Below are positions 48,218 to 60,780 of a stretch of DNA of 64,000 nt, one piece after another. The notes beneath the pieces were generated by a model that made no database searches, had not been told where the DNA came from, and was given only the letters and a program-made list of their open reading frames with translations. Source of the DNA: Mercenaria mercenaria (Eukaryota; Mollusca; Bivalvia; Venerida; Veneridae); NCBI RefSeq assembly GCF_021730395.1, contig NC_069364.1, positions 77,493,501 through 77,557,500 on the forward strand. The letters run 5' to 3'. The position numbers and the translations under genes are program-made. Positions within the stretch are counted from its first letter, which is position 1. Each line of letters opens with the position of its first letter.

Positions 48218-48225
48218 TTTATATA
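48218..48225 (-). promoter_or_regulatory. TATA box of the H-type lectin gene
   Basis: Minus-strand TATATAAA lies 63 bp before the lectin ATG (48155), leaving a short 5' UTR of about 30-40 bp. Position and sequence fit a TATA promoter. Confidence 0.6.
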
Positions 48226-48833
48226 GTTTTACTTTAGTTGTTTAGACCGGATGGTAAGCATAATTAGCTGGGAGAACACTTACATTATGAAGTGTTTTGC
48301 ATCAATTAATTTATACGAAATAAGCTGCACAATATTTTGCGGTGAACTTTTAACAATACATTTACAGCAGACGAGATCGCACCAAATGATCGCACCAAAT
48401 GTATCTACTTTTGCGAACACTTAAAAACACTTTGTTCGGAATTCAATTTAAATTCAACCATTGCAACTTCATGACTATCACCATCATCAACTGTAGCAGT
48501 ATCAACATTTTCGGAATAAAATGTCTAAAAATGATAGGTAACAAAAAGAGAACTAAATAAATAATTTAATAAGTTAGTGTCTAAATGCACATGTCATTAT
48601 TCTATCACTCCGACCTACATCACAATGACATCGATCTGTCTGTCAGCCGTTGTTGTCTATACACTAACACCATATCCATACGTAAATAAATTATTTAGAG
48701 AAAGGCCTTGTAATAAAGTACATTGATCTCTAAACGATTACCAATGTATTTAGAGTAGATGATGTAGCAGTATAGTGTATGCAGGGTTACGAATATAAAA
48801 TACCTACCTGAACAGAGCCTTAAATTGTTTTAT
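48226..48833. other. 5' flank of the lectin gene
   Basis: A local repeat CGCACCAAATGATCGCACCAAA lies near 48378-48400. Otherwise nothing recognised. Confidence 0.45.
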
Positions 48834-48837
48834 TTTT

Positions 48838-50011
48838 TAGCTCACTTCGTCCGTCCGTCCGTCCGTCCCATTATGGGTTTCAGAGTTATGGCCCCCTTAA
48901 AGGGCCAAAATTTGCTATTTTGGCATTTGCAGACATATAGATACTTCATTTATGGTTTGATTCGATACAAACTTAAAAAATAACTTTAACAACTTTAACA
49001 ACAATAGATCTTGGATTCCATGATGAATCCGTCAGATCTAATTATAGGTTCCTGAGTTACGGCCCTTAATTGACCCCTGAAAGAGCCATAATTTGTTAAT
49101 TTTTACCATGTGAACACGATAGAAGTGACATTTTACATTCGATTTTAACCACACTTGCACACAACTTAAGTCACAATAAGATCGCGGTTCCTTTTGAAAA
49201 CCGGCTAGATTCCGTCATGGGTTCTAGAGTTACTGCCCCTGAAAGGGCAAACTTTTCTATTTTAGCCCTTTCAGCCTTATAGAGGTTTCATTTATGCTTT
49301 GATTTGATACAAACTTGCACAGAATGTTTATCTTGAATATCTCTAGGCCAATTTTGAAACTGGATTATGTGGATTAAAAACTAGGTCTCCAGGTCAAATC
49401 AAAGGAAAATCTTGTTAATACCCTAGAGGCCACATTTTTAATCCTATCTTCATGAAGCTTGCAAAGAAAGTTTATCTTGAATATCTCTAGGCCAGTTTTG
49501 AAACTGGGTTATGTGGGGTTAAAAACTATCTTCAGTTTGAAACTGGGTTATATGGAATCTAAAACTAGGTCACCCGGTCAAATCAAAGGAAAAGCTTGTT
49601 AACACTCTTAAGGCCACATTTATGATCCTATCTTCATGAAACTTTGTCAGAATGTTTATCTTGATAATTCCTAGGCCAGTTTCGAAACTAGGTTATGTGG
49701 AGTGAAAAACTAGGTCATCCGCTCAAATCAAAGGAAAAGCTTGTTAACACTCTAGATGCCATATTTATTACCCTACCTTCATGAAACTTGGTCAGAATGT
49801 TTATCTTGATGATTCCTATGCCATGTTCGAAACTGAGTCATGTGGGGTCAAGAACTAGGTCACCACTCAAATCAAAGGAAAAGCTTGTAAACATTGTAGA
49901 GGCCACATTTATGACCCTATCTTCATTAAACTTGGTCAGAATGTTTATCTTGATGATTCCAAGGCCAAGTTTAACAGTTGAGCGATAAAGGTCATCATGA
50001 CCCTCTTGTTA
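48838..50011 (+). repeat. AGCTCAC...CCTCTTGTT-type element with ~145-bp units
   Basis: It begins TTTAGCTCACTTCGTCCGTC (GTCC run at 48848-48868) and ends AGGTCATCATGACCCTCTTG (TTAT follows). The 3' half holds repeated units with TCAAATCAAAGGAAAAGCTT, AACTTGGTCAGAATGTTTAT and CTTGATGATTCC. These are the reverse-complement type of the block at 13481-15410. Confidence 0.75.
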
Positions 50012-50119
50012 TTGCTTCTTGGCGTCTCCGTATGCTAATTGAATGTGTTTATTATTGTGGGGCTAATGGTAGCTGGGTGCGCATATGGAAACTCATACTA
50101 TATCCCATATACTACGGAA

Positions 50120-50731
50120 GGCTGGTGCGCCATGCTAATTGCCAAATGCGAAATGACAAATAGTTAGTGAAAATGCTATTATGTCAAATAATGACTGTCA
50201 AATCTTAATTGCCAAATGATAAATGCTAATTGTTAAATGAGACATGCAAAACAATAAATGCCAAATGCTTATGTGCTTATTTGAAAAAAGAGCTGAATAT
50301 ATCAGTGTATGAATGCATCCTTTAAACAGTCATTGACCTTTTTAGTATATCTTTGTCTTTATTAAAAAAATTTTTTTTCTAAAAATGTTAAGGGAAAAAC
50401 TTTCGGTCCAATGTTCTTATGGCCGATAAAACATGTTACTGTCAGACTAGTAGAATATTATATGTCTTTAATAATTTAAAGTTACTTTCACTAGGTTAAG
50501 AGTTAGAAGTCATAAAGTTTAAGAATTTGACAATTAGCATTTATCATTTAGCAATAAGCATGCATTAGCTATTTGACATTTAGCATTTAGCATTACGTGC
50601 ATGGTATAAAGCATTTGGTATGTAGCATTAAGTAATTGGCACATAGAGTTAAATAACTGGCATTTAGCATTAAGTAGTTGGCATTTAGCATTTAATATTT
50701 GGCATTTGGCAATTAGCATGGCGCACCGGCC
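50120..50731. mobile_element. 612-bp TIR element with ATTTAGCATT-type tips
   Basis: GGCTGGTGCGCCATGCTAAT (with TGCCAAATGC following) is mirrored by GCATTTGGCAATTAGCATGG (with CGCACCGGCC following), TIRs of about 30 bp. Next to both tips are short tandem repeats of GCATTTAGCATTAAGTA and its complement. No coding capacity. Confidence 0.8.
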
Positions 50732-51150
50732 ATACGAATACATGCACTAAATGCTAAATACCAGTTGCTAAATGTCTAATATTCAAAAAGATAAATGGTT
50801 ATAACCAAATTATTGAAAACATATAAAACTGTGCCAGTCAGGTCTAAAACACTAGTCAGGCAAACGTGGGACTAAAACTGTTTACCCTAAAATGATTAAA
50901 AACGGTTTTAAAGAGTCAAAAATTTATGTTACAAATAGGCTAATAACTCTTTAAGCTCGTTATTTAAATAAGCATATATATAGAAATGAAGTATTTAGCC
51001 TTTTTGACCTGCATTTGTTTTGCAATTTACAATTAGCATTTATCATTTTACAGTTACCATTTGAAAGTTCATTTTAAACATTGAGCATTTAGCGATTAGT
51101 ATTTAGCATTAAGTAAATGGCATTTAGCGTTTGGCAAGTAGAAGGGCGGC
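50732..51150. repeat. Further GCATTTAGC repeats
   Basis: Complementary units at 50740-50790 and plus-type units at 51040-51140, ending AGAAGGGCGGCACGC, suggest a second, more worn copy of the neighbouring element family. Confidence 0.55.
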
Positions 51151-51328
51151 ACGCATAAAAGGTTTGATGCTGGAATAAGTATGAAGTTATGAAACTATAT
51201 GACCTCTGTTGTATTTGCAGGCAATATCAATCACCTTTTGAGATATCTTAAATCCTTAGAGTGCACTCTCCAACCCACGCCGAAGCAAAGTCACGTTCGT
51301 AGTCATAGTCCTAGATACTAATATTGTT

Positions 51329-51547
51329 ATAGTGGACGCAACTTGACTCCGATGGTTGACCTTTGTATTATAATACATAATGAGGCACAACCTATTATTG
51401 AAAAGGAGTGTACGTTAAACACTTCATATCTTTGCTTTCATACATTTAAACACACCTAACCTAAGCACACCATATTTCTACAATGAAATAATCGATATGA
51501 ATAATCAGTCTAAGGTCAACCATCGCGGTCAAGTTGCGACTACTATC
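51329..51547. mobile_element. ~219-bp palindromic element
   Basis: AGTGGACGCAACTTGACTCC (then GATGGTTGACCTT) is mirrored by AAGGTCAACCATCGCGGTCA (then AGTTGCGACTACT). Short and non-coding. Confidence 0.75.
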
Positions 51548-51559
51548 CGCATTGACTAA

Positions 51560-53420
51560 TCAATCATGCGATGTATTACAACATCTGTTTATAGATATGA
51601 CATTCTGTGTCCTATCTGCATGGTCAAAGTTCCGAATGATATGTCAATTTATCATCGAACATTTTAAAGTTTTATTTTTAGCAAATAAATTCACAGAAAG
51701 AAACATCTGCGTCGCTGATGCAAAGAGTTTACTAGCATTATCAAGCGAATATATTCTATTTGCTTTCATTTAGTCTCTCTTTGACCGCAAATTAGCGCAT
51801 TTCGCAGCATTAAAATACACACAGCTTTACTAATATACCAGTGCAATATTTTGAAATAAACTTCACACCATGGCCATTTTCTAGAAGCGACACCTTCTTG
51901 ACGAGAAATAGTAATCGTTTAAAATTGATTATTGTACGAAGTGATTACTTTTCTTGCGTCCTTAACTGAATTAGAATGAGGCCCGTCAAATGTCATTTTA
52001 TACCTTAGAGAGATTCAACTTAGCTTGTGGATGAGCCCAAATGTAACGTAGAGAGTTTTATAGCTACATCTTCATAACAACTGTGTTGTATTCCAGTGTA
52101 CTTTATGATTCTTAAATTTTGTTTTCATACATCGAACATGCATTAATAGATTTCGTGTTTAAATGTTATCTTTGGACACAGTGAAATACATGGAGTATTT
52201 ACAATGGAAATCATTACGACTCCGTGTGCATTTAGTACAATAGAATAATGACAGTCTTCAGTACTGTTAATGCACGATTTTACATCAATTTATACAATTA
52301 CAATATGCTTTGACATCACAGTATACCATTTTTAGTATATTCGGGTAATAAAATGAATCTTAATTATGTGTATGTACAAAATAGAATCCAACACAGTTAA
52401 TACTTCAATCGTTTAGATGATAAAGAATATAGATGTGCACCTATTGTAATATATCTACATGACTCCCTCTACCAAGGGCGTTAATTTGCATAGAAATATT
52501 AGATCATAAATGTTTTTGATTGGTCTGGACTTGTGGAAATGGTCGCCCTTGAGATTATCGCACCAGTGTTGTTTATACGAAAATAAACGTTATTTTCTTT
52601 TTATACAAAATGCATAGTGAATTTAAATATTTCGAAACAAAATTCATTTACATTACAAGTTATCGAAATTCAATCATCACTGAAATTTTCAAAATAAATA
52701 AATAAATAAATAAGTGGACGAAGTTTTCAAGTCGATAGTATTGTACAAAACATGTCATGCATTGTAATAAACCAAAACCGTGTCACCAGTGATTTTGACA
52801 AATTATACGTGCCTCGGGTGATCCTAATGGGCATTGGAATTTTGACCATATGTTGTGTACAGTACTATTTTTGCGTGGAACATAAGCTTTCAGCTGCCGC
52901 CATGTCGTCATTTTTCGTACACCAATTATAAATTATAAACGACATAAAGCGCAATTTAATGTGGACATATTCAGATTTAAACGGCCTTTGGATCTATGTC
53001 GCAGTACCTTAGCCCAATAGGAAAACAGTAAGTGCCATTTAAATTGACTTAAAATTAGTTGTATTACCAACCGCTGAAATATGCTCTATGAAACTATTTA
53101 AAAGGTTAATTAATGATATTATATAAACATCGGAGCGGTCCTCTGACAAAATCAAGTTTTAGCTCTAATATAGGTTAGAGATCACCAATGATTCTCCCAA
53201 GGACACAATTATAATGGCGTGTTACTGCCTTCCGTAAATCGAATCATTCATATTAAATCGCATTCTGTTTCAATAACTATCTTAGTTCCACAACAGTTAC
53301 TGTTTTTGCTAGAAAGGTGACCTGAAATAATAACATGTTTTTTAAGAATCCTTAGTATAATCGATTTGAAAGGAGTCGGTATAACCAACATTTGTTGTCG
53401 GTTTGTGATAAGCAGTTATG
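51560..53420. other. Spacer, nothing recognised
   Basis: AT-rich sequence with an (AATA)n stretch near 52696-52711. No terminal repeats or coding signal that I can support. Confidence 0.5.
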
Positions 53421-53427
53421 TCTTACA

Positions 53428-53435
53428 TATATAAA
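53428..53435 (+). promoter_or_regulatory. TATA box of the cysteine-rich protein gene
   Basis: TATATAAA 87 bp before the chosen ATG (53515) places transcription start near 53460. This agrees with exon 1 starting here and not further upstream. Confidence 0.6.
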
Positions 53436-53514
53436 TCTTTCATCAATCCACTCCGTAATGGTTTAATGTTAAGCATCGATTTTGTTAGATTACAGAAAAT
53501 CAAGAGACAAGAAG

Positions 53515-56500
53515 ATGGCCCGGCTTGCAGTCGCATTGGTATTGATCATGGCTGCTGCTTACGTCACAGCTGACGAAGAGTCCAAATGTGCAATCGTGAA
53601 ACACCGTGTATTTCCATACAATGCACGTGAGGTAGAGGCTGATATCGTCAAATTGGTAGAGTAAGTGAAAACCTACTAGCTGAATTAAAAGCTGAAATCT
53701 TTGTATTTAGACTTGTTGGTCTGTTTGATTCAAGAAAACAAATAAAATAATACTTTCAGTTAAAATGCTTCAATTGGAGTTTGTAACGTTTACACATGCC
53801 TTCGGTTAGAGTTTTCAACACCCACAGGGTTTGCCTCATTTTAGGAAGTAAGTGCTGGCTATTTCAGAGAGAACACTTTCAGCATAAAATTGTTGAGGTT
53901 GCCTTTCTCTTTTGAAAACGTATTATCTACATTGATTGCATTCATATGCCCCTGAGTGAAATCATGTTTAAATTCAAAAAGTTAAAGTATGAATTTAAAT
54001 ACAGATGTAGCATAACTTTAGAAAATTTTCGACTGTTATTGTGTAACTTTAAGAATTTAGGTATGTTTAAAAAAATTAAGACTCATGGGCATATGCTGAA
54101 ATGGTCACATAGAGAGACACACTAAATTACATTGGTTGTTGAGATGTTGTAACATGTTATCGTTGAGACGTGACTTGCGTTTTAACCCTCCTTTCCCAGA
54201 GTGTCAGTTGGGATTTTAGAACGTTGTAAAATTTGAAGTAGTCTTAAAATGTATTATACATGTATAACACTTTACACTGCATTTGTTCTATCTACAGAGA
54301 TTGCCCATGTGGTAGCATTTGTAACGATGGAATCTGTGAACAAGGTATGATTATCTCCAACCCAAGACAAACTGTAGTCTTTAGCGAATTGTAACCCTGT
54401 GGATTTTTTTTGTTATATTTTGAAAGGTTATGATAGTCAAAGTGCCATCCAGTAAGAATTCCATACATATAATACTTGGTTTGGCCATCGGTATGGCGGC
54501 CATTTTAAATTTCAAAATGGCTGTGTGCAATATATATCTACCGCATTTCTCCTTAGGGTGTCTGACATTACTGTTCTCATTTTAATTTGTTAGGTTTTAA
54601 GTCGCACCGATATGGCAACTTTGCAGATTTTAATGATAGAGAATGACACCTTTTAGGACGGCATCATCAGTTAAAATAATGTTGAAGAGTTGGGATTGAA
54701 AGCCACGAATGTGACGGGAAAGTGATTTTGACCACAAATTGTTTCAATATTGCCACTGTTAATATTGAGCAAAATATAAAACCACACAATGCAAAATGAT
54801 TTGATAGCTATATATATAAATGGCCTCCGTGGCCGGATGGTATAGGTCTCTGACTTTGAATCACTTGTCCCTTACCGATGTATGTTCAAAACCTCGTTTC
54901 GGGTGTAGAATTCTTCAGTGAGGAAGCCATCCAGTTGGTTTAGGGAAGTGCTAAACCATGCCTGAAACAGTGCCCCTGGAGAGGGACACCTAGGGTTTCT
55001 CTACCATAAAAGGCTGGACAAATTGCCATATGACGTTGGTGCAACCTGATTATTTCGACTCTATATCATGGTCTTCATCTGCTGATTGGTGGTTTTGCTG
55101 ATAGTCAGGTCACGTGACATTAGAAAACAGTATTTTGGCTATAACTCAAGACCCTAGTCACTGCTGAATGACGAGCGGCTTTGCTTGCCTTGACCATCCG
55201 CTTGATACATTAATTCTCACATACTTATTGGATCACCACAATGATAGAATGTACAATATGAATGTTCATTCTACGTCGTTTTTAATTGATCTACCCTTTT
55301 ACTAAAGATGATGTTGGCACGCAAATTGTTCTTGCCTTCTTTTATAAATAATATAAAAGTCATTGCTTTATGAATTACAGTTTTACAGTTATAACTATGG
55401 TGGCTGATTTCTGCCATCTCGTTCTGGCGCGTTGGCGCGTTTGCAGAGCGCCAAGTTGCCAACATGCCAGGACGACAATTATACGCGCCAAGACGACAAA
55501 ATCCATATTTGTCGTTTTGGCGCGTTCATTTGTCGTCTTGGCGTGTTGGCGCGTTGGCGTTTGCAGGGCGCCAAGACGCCAACACGCCAGGACGACAATT
55601 ATACGCGCCAAGACGACAAAGTTCATATTTGTCGTTTTGGCGCGTTCATTTGTCGTCTTGGCGTCTTGGCGCCCTGCAAACGCGCTAAGACGCCAGAACG
55701 CCAGGACGACAACTTCCCAATTTAGCGTGTTGGCGCCCCCGCCAGAACGATAAATGCCTTGTTTGTCGTCTTGGCGCGTATAATTGGCGTCCTGGCGTCC
55801 TGGCGTTCTGGCGCCCTGCAAACGCGCCAACACGCCAGAACGAGATGGCAGAAATCAGCCACCATATATAACACTGATATTTTGACAGGTTGTAAGTTGT
55901 ATGATACATTTATTGCGGCTGGTTCCGAGTCCGAAGTTTACGGCAGAAAGTGCAGATGCGGTGATACACCTGATGAACGCGGCATGGTTCTCAAGGTAAG
56001 TCAACAGTAATAGCCCTATGTATTGCTGGAAAATAAAGTAAGGGAAACATGGTATTCTCTTAACTGTGTGATGATTTGTCTGACATGGAAAACTCGTGAA
56101 GCGGTTGATGCTAGGTAATTTCCGTGTGATTACGTAATCTCGTTAAGCAATTCGACATTCTTCGGCCGTAAATGTAGCTCAATGAGTAGACTGGTGCACC
56201 GTGCTTATTCTCTACGTTTCATAAACGTAGAGCGGTAGTCTCACAACCAGTCGGGAACCAGGCCACTCAAAAAGCACCCGGCATTCCGTAAAAAAACCCC
56301 GGAAGAATGCAGGAAAAAACTTAATTTGTCAGTATTAAGTATGGAGTTGGCTAGCCACACCTTTGTTTAAACGCCAAGAAGCCCATTTTTCCATTGAATA
56401 ACATTGTTTTCCGCGACTTATAGCCACACTTTAAATCTACACTTTGTGTCATTTAATAAGTTACCTTTTAGTGATGTTAGAATACCCTTTGATCGAGATA

Positions 56501-57281
56501 AAGAATCTCAGTTCCCAGTGTGAGGATCAGGTTTCTTTAACTTAGGTTTTGCTATATTCATACTGACTTTATACTTCCTGATTTTTATTATGGAAAGTAA
56601 AAAACACGACGATACAAGCAACATTTATGTAAATGGTACAAGATATATGATAACTAAAACTTATAACGTCCTTCGTTGTTTTTTGCATTATATTTCATAT
56701 TACAAGTAGTACACATTTGAAATTTCAACAAAATCAGATATGACTGTATTAATTTAACGACCCATTTCACAAAAAAATTTATATAAAACTAGGTATAAAC
56801 CTTTATGTTTTGCATTTAATTAACGCATTGTTCTCGTTTATAAGGAAAACCGAGTGTTAGATAATTATGGAATTATGTCTATCCACATATAATTTTGTAC
56901 TACGATATACCGAAAACGAACGGTGTGACCGCTTAATTTGATATAAGAAAAAAACTGTTAGAATATTCAAATTGATAATTATCTTGTAATTTAGTTAAGT
57001 AACCCTGTAAGTCTCAAGTTAAATTGAACAGAATCTTGACAGGAAAAACATACTTTTTTTTGCAATCAGTGAGTGAAAAAAAGGTGTAATTACGTACAGA
57101 AAAGTAATATCATGATAGTGATAGGCATCTAAAGGGCTGGTACTCGTTCCTTTAAATTCAGTATAAATTTTTCTCTAATCTCTAGTGTGAAGAGGGTGTA
57201 GAATTCATCGGTGCTCCAGAAGGTGTTGCTGAGTGGGAAAACAACCCGGCTTGTAAGGAAGCTGACAACACCGTTGCTTAA
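53515..57281 (+). CDS. Small secreted ten-cysteine protein, family not recognised
   Basis: Four exons, 53515-53660, 54298-54344, 55889-55995 and 57186-57281, all with GT-AG borders and consistent phases, give 131 aa. Residues 1-19 are a clear signal peptide (LAVALVLIMAAAYVTA). The mature ~112 aa hold ten Cys: one near the N-terminus (SKCAIV), the cluster DCPCGSICNDGICEQGC, then KCRCGD, CEEG and ACKEA; an even number fits five disulfides. It is acidic, with no membrane segment. I do not recognise the family. It could be a shell-matrix, protease-inhibitor-like or defence peptide, but nothing in the sequence decides. A TATA box (53428) and AATAAA (57335) frame it. Intron 2 holds a SINE and a MITE that ends just before exon 3. 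Confidence 0.85.
54822..55046 (+). mobile_element. tRNA-headed SINE in intron 2
   Basis: TGGCCTCCGTGGCCGGATGG (A-box-like), ATGTTCAAAACC (B-box-like), GAATTCTTCAGTGAGGAAGC, CCATCCAGTTGG, and the tail GGGACACCTAGGGTTTCTCT. Same orientation as the host gene. Confidence 0.85.
55396..55866. mobile_element. 471-bp palindromic MITE with 6-bp target duplication
   Basis: TATGGTGGCTGATTTCTGCC (then ATCTCGTTCTGGCG) is mirrored exactly at the right end (CGCCAGAACGAGATGGCAG onward to CCACCATA). TATAAC flanks both sides (55390-55395, 55867-55872), a 6-bp target site duplication. The body is built of GCGCCAAGACGACAAA and its complement, with two 120-bp direct units (55441-55560, 55561-55680). GC-rich against an AT-rich background. 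The clean tips suggest recent insertion. Confidence 0.92.
56160..56340 (+). repeat. Possible tRNA-like SINE remnant with hairpin
   Basis: TGTAGCTCAATGAGTAGACT looks A-box-like and is followed by a hairpin CTCTACGTTT / AAACGTAGAG. No matching tail is clear. Lies in intron 3 of the cysteine-rich gene. Confidence 0.35.
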
Positions 57282-57334
57282 ACGAAGTGACCGCATCTGA
57301 TTAATTTTACATGTATCTGTTTCCATTTTATCTG

Positions 57335-57340
57335 AATAAA
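57335..57340 (+). terminator. Poly(A) signal of the cysteine-rich gene
   Basis: AATAAA 54 bp after the stop codon, followed by a GT-rich stretch (TGTGTTTGTTG). Confidence 0.75.
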
Positions 57341-57399
57341 TGCCTTTCTGCCTTACTTACAATTTTGTGTTTGTTGTTTTTGCCATTTGAATGTTTTAG

Positions 57400-59260
57400 T
57401 TTAGCTGCAGTGTTCATTTAGTAAGTGTTCTCTTTCTAGGTGTGATTTGTATCTGTTTTACGTTCCCCAAGGAGCAGCATATAGTAATCAGACCGTCTCT
57501 CTGTCCGTCACCTCGGTTTCCGATCAATAACTAAGGAACATTTCCGCGCATGAACCTCAGATGAGATGGCAGATTGGTCGTGACGGTAGATGTTGATTTT
57601 GAGATCGCTTACTTAAAGGTCAAACTTAATAGCATTATTGCCTGGGTCAGTAGATGACCCCTAATGTTTTGGGGTCAGAAGGTCAATGTCATGGTGACCT
57701 TAAGAGCTAAAATTTGGTTTCCGAAAATGATTTGGCCTACAGTCGTCAAACTAATAAGACACCCCAATAACTAGAGTGCATTAATCTACAGCCCTTGAAC
57801 GTCATAGCATATGGCGGCCTGTGGTCAGTATATCACCTATATTGTTTTGGGGGTCAGTAACTGAGTAAGTCTAAAGACAATGCCGCAATGATTTTTAGAC
57901 TGAAAATGGATGATGCTCAGTAACTCAGGAACGCTTTGGCCTACAGTTGTTAGGATAATTGCCTGTGGTCGTTAAATGACACCTATTGGTTAAGGTGCCT
58001 GTAGGTCAAATGTCTAGGACATGGTGATCTCAAGACTGAAAACGGTTCCTGCTAAATAGTTGAATAGCCCTACTGCCTCTCCCTTCAAACTGCACAGGAT
58101 GATTGCCTGAGGTCAGTAGCTTTAGTAGTTCAGAGGTCGAGGTCACAATGATCTTGACACTGAACACATTTTAGCCCAATCATTAAACATGCTTTGGACT
58201 ACAATCCACATACTTCATAGAATGATTGCCTGCGGTCAGTGGATGACCCTTATTGTTTTGGTGTTCAGTAGTGATGTCAGGACTGAAAATGGGCAGGGCC
58301 ATCATGGGGGCATTCGTGTTTTGCAAACAGCTCGTTTTTTTCCTTTTAATAACCAAATATGGAAAAGCTGTTGTGCAATGACAAGATAATCGTTTATATA
58401 AAGCCCATACGTGCTCGACCTGTAAACACTGACTCCATCTAAGTGAGCAGAAGGAAGAGCTAATGTTACTCCTGAGACAAAAGGTTAACAAGCAAAAAGG
58501 GCGAGTTGATTTTATGCTTTCTATAACAATTTGGAACCCTATTTAAACAAAAGGGTAATGTAGATCCGTTCAGAAATGACGACTTTGACTTTATTGAGAC
58601 AAATATTCATATTCTGGCATAGGTTTATGATGTTCAAATAGAAAATATGGCCTCTTGACTATGCACATCTTCTCATCGCCTCATACGTATATGCCAAGTT
58701 TTAAGTCAATACCTTGAATGGTTATATATGACGGGCACATTTGACTTTGGTGTGACCTTGACCTATGAGCTGACGACCTGCTTCATACGCTCTGCACATC
58801 GTCTCAACATCTCCTACCAGTATGCCAAGAGTGAAGTCAGTACCTCTAATGCCCTGGACACGAAATATAAAAGGACAAATTTGACCTTTGATCTCCATTT
58901 GTGACCTTGATCTTTGACCTGTTCATGTACTCTGCACATCGTCTCATCACCAACTACAAACATCCCAAGTATAATGTCAATACCTTGAATAATCAGTAAG
59001 TAATTCTCAGGACATAAAATGTGAGTGCCAAATAAGACACTTCAGTCCCATTTGTGACCTTGACCTCTGACCTACCGACTTGGTTCATGCACTCTGCACA
59101 TTCTTTCATCGCCACCTAGCTACCGGTATATGCCAAGTTTAAAGTCAATACCTTGAATGTTTATTTTTTCTCTGGACATGAAATATGATGGACAGACAAA
59201 TGGACAAATGCACACGCCTTCACATCCTATGTCCGTTTTACCAAAACAGGCGAATAATAA
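57400..59260 (+). repeat. Diverged array-type repeats
   Basis: 57470-58500 holds worn units with GGTTTCCGATCAATAACT, GATGACCCCTAATGTTTTGG and AGGTCA, related to the 145-bp array at 11417. 58560-59220 holds units with CTCTGCACATCGTCTCATC and CAAGTTTAAAGTCAATACC spaced about 130-160 bp. No gene is seen. Confidence 0.65.
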
Positions 59261-59399
59261 ATTAAAAATTGGTAAAATCTATAATGATAAAATAAAAATG
59301 TAAATATTGTGCAAGTAAATGCTTCATCAACTTTATTTCTTCACCAAACATAATCATATTTTTACAGAATGTATATTCCCATGTACTTTTAATCTGTGG

Positions 59400-59562
59400 A
59401 AACCATCTAGCTTGCTTATCGTATGTTCGTGGTTCTACCCAGTTGCCTGCTTATGCCATAAAAAATGCCCAAGGGACACCTAAAGTCTTCCTCCACCATC
59501 AAATGAGAAGTCGCCACATGACCTATGGTTGTGTTGGAGTGATTTTAAACCCAACAAAAAGC
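59400..59562 (+). mobile_element. SINE, central and 3' part
   Basis: AACCATCTAGCTTGCTTATC, GTGGTTCTACCCAG, GGGACACCTAAAGTCTTCCT, then TTTTAAACCCAACAAAAAG. The tRNA-like head is missing. Confidence 0.75.
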
Positions 59563-59777
59563 CTTAGTTGGATTCTATTATAGGACTGATTTACCAAACA
59601 TCACTTTTAAGACATGTATGTTGGTCATATTTTAAATACGTATGTCAATTTACAGTACATAATAGGTGAGACAATTTACTGCTGATTGGTGTACTTTTTT
59701 TAATAAAACAGTCAAATTAACTTATCCATAAAGATCACGGTCAAATCTGTCTGTAAAGATTGGCCTTGGGAAATGGT

Positions 59778-60196
59778 AACAAGAGGGCCACGACAGACTA
59801 ATCATGTTTAATGCAATTCTGACCAGTAGTTTCAGAGGAGATGTATTCCGAAGAAAGATGGACAGATGACGAACAGATGAACGATGGACAATCACCATAG
59901 CTTAGTCTGAACACTTTTTTGACAGGTTGTCTCTAAAATCAGGTAAATTCATAGTTTAACTGGAAGAAAATAGCATGTTTTATTGCAGCTTTTAGCACAG
60001 GTTCAACTATAATAGCAGTAAAATTGAGCTGCTCTGTAACTCTTTTATTACAATACAAATACCCGGTAACATATGTACATACACCAAACTTGGTACATTG
60101 ATTCATATGTGATTAATCAAATTTTGGTCTCTGTGACCATGACATTGAACTTGACTACTCAGGTGAGTGAGACAGGATCATTATGTCCCTCTTGTT
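59778..60196. mobile_element. 419-bp element with AACAAGAGGG / CCCTCTTGTT ends
   Basis: The ends are perfect 10-bp inverted repeats. Inside the right end is CAGGTGAGTGAGACAGG, matching the family's AGGTGAGCG tip. It looks like a minimal member of the CTCACCTGAGC family, with ATGGACAGATGACGAACAGA near its middle. Confidence 0.65.
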
Positions 60197-60780
60197 TAAC
60201 AGGTATAATACCGTATTGGTAATAACCAAGTGTTTGCTGTTTTTCTCGGGCTTGTAGATTATTTAGAGGGTTTAAAGTTTACCAGTTGTGATTCCGGGTC
60301 CACTACCTTAATAAAATTTATCATCCTCCTTGTACACTGTTCACAATAATGACATCTTGTTTCATATGCCATGTTGTTGTATGTTGCATTGTTTGTTATG
60401 TTTATGTCAGATGCCCATAAGGGCCTTGACTTCAAAATAAACTTGAAACTTGGTTTTAAATATTTAAAAATGTTGCATGTTTTGCTTATAAAATACAACG
60501 CAATAAGGTAAACAGTTTCCCGCATATTTCCTCATTTTATCTTTTTAGATGTTTTCACAACAAAACAAAATTTGAAACCAGTATGGATGTAAAGAAATAA
60601 TGTAATGCATAAACCAATACACATTGTTCAGATACAAAGAGACTGAAAGATGATGTGTGCAGTATATTAGCTGACAACAAAAACTAAATATTAAATAATG
60701 ATGGTTACAAGAATGGCAGTTTCTTTTCAATAAGGGATGTTTTTAAACAGAATGGACTTTAAAAAATACAATGATTAAAG
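60197..60780. other. 5' flank of the cGLR gene
   Basis: AT-rich sequence with no clear TATA box at a usual distance and no repeats recognised. Confidence 0.45.

Noticed and set aside
55370-55833. Overlapping open frames on both strands, 74-152 aa
   Set aside because: They lie inside the GC-rich palindromic MITE and consist of its repeats; open frames on both strands follow from composition.
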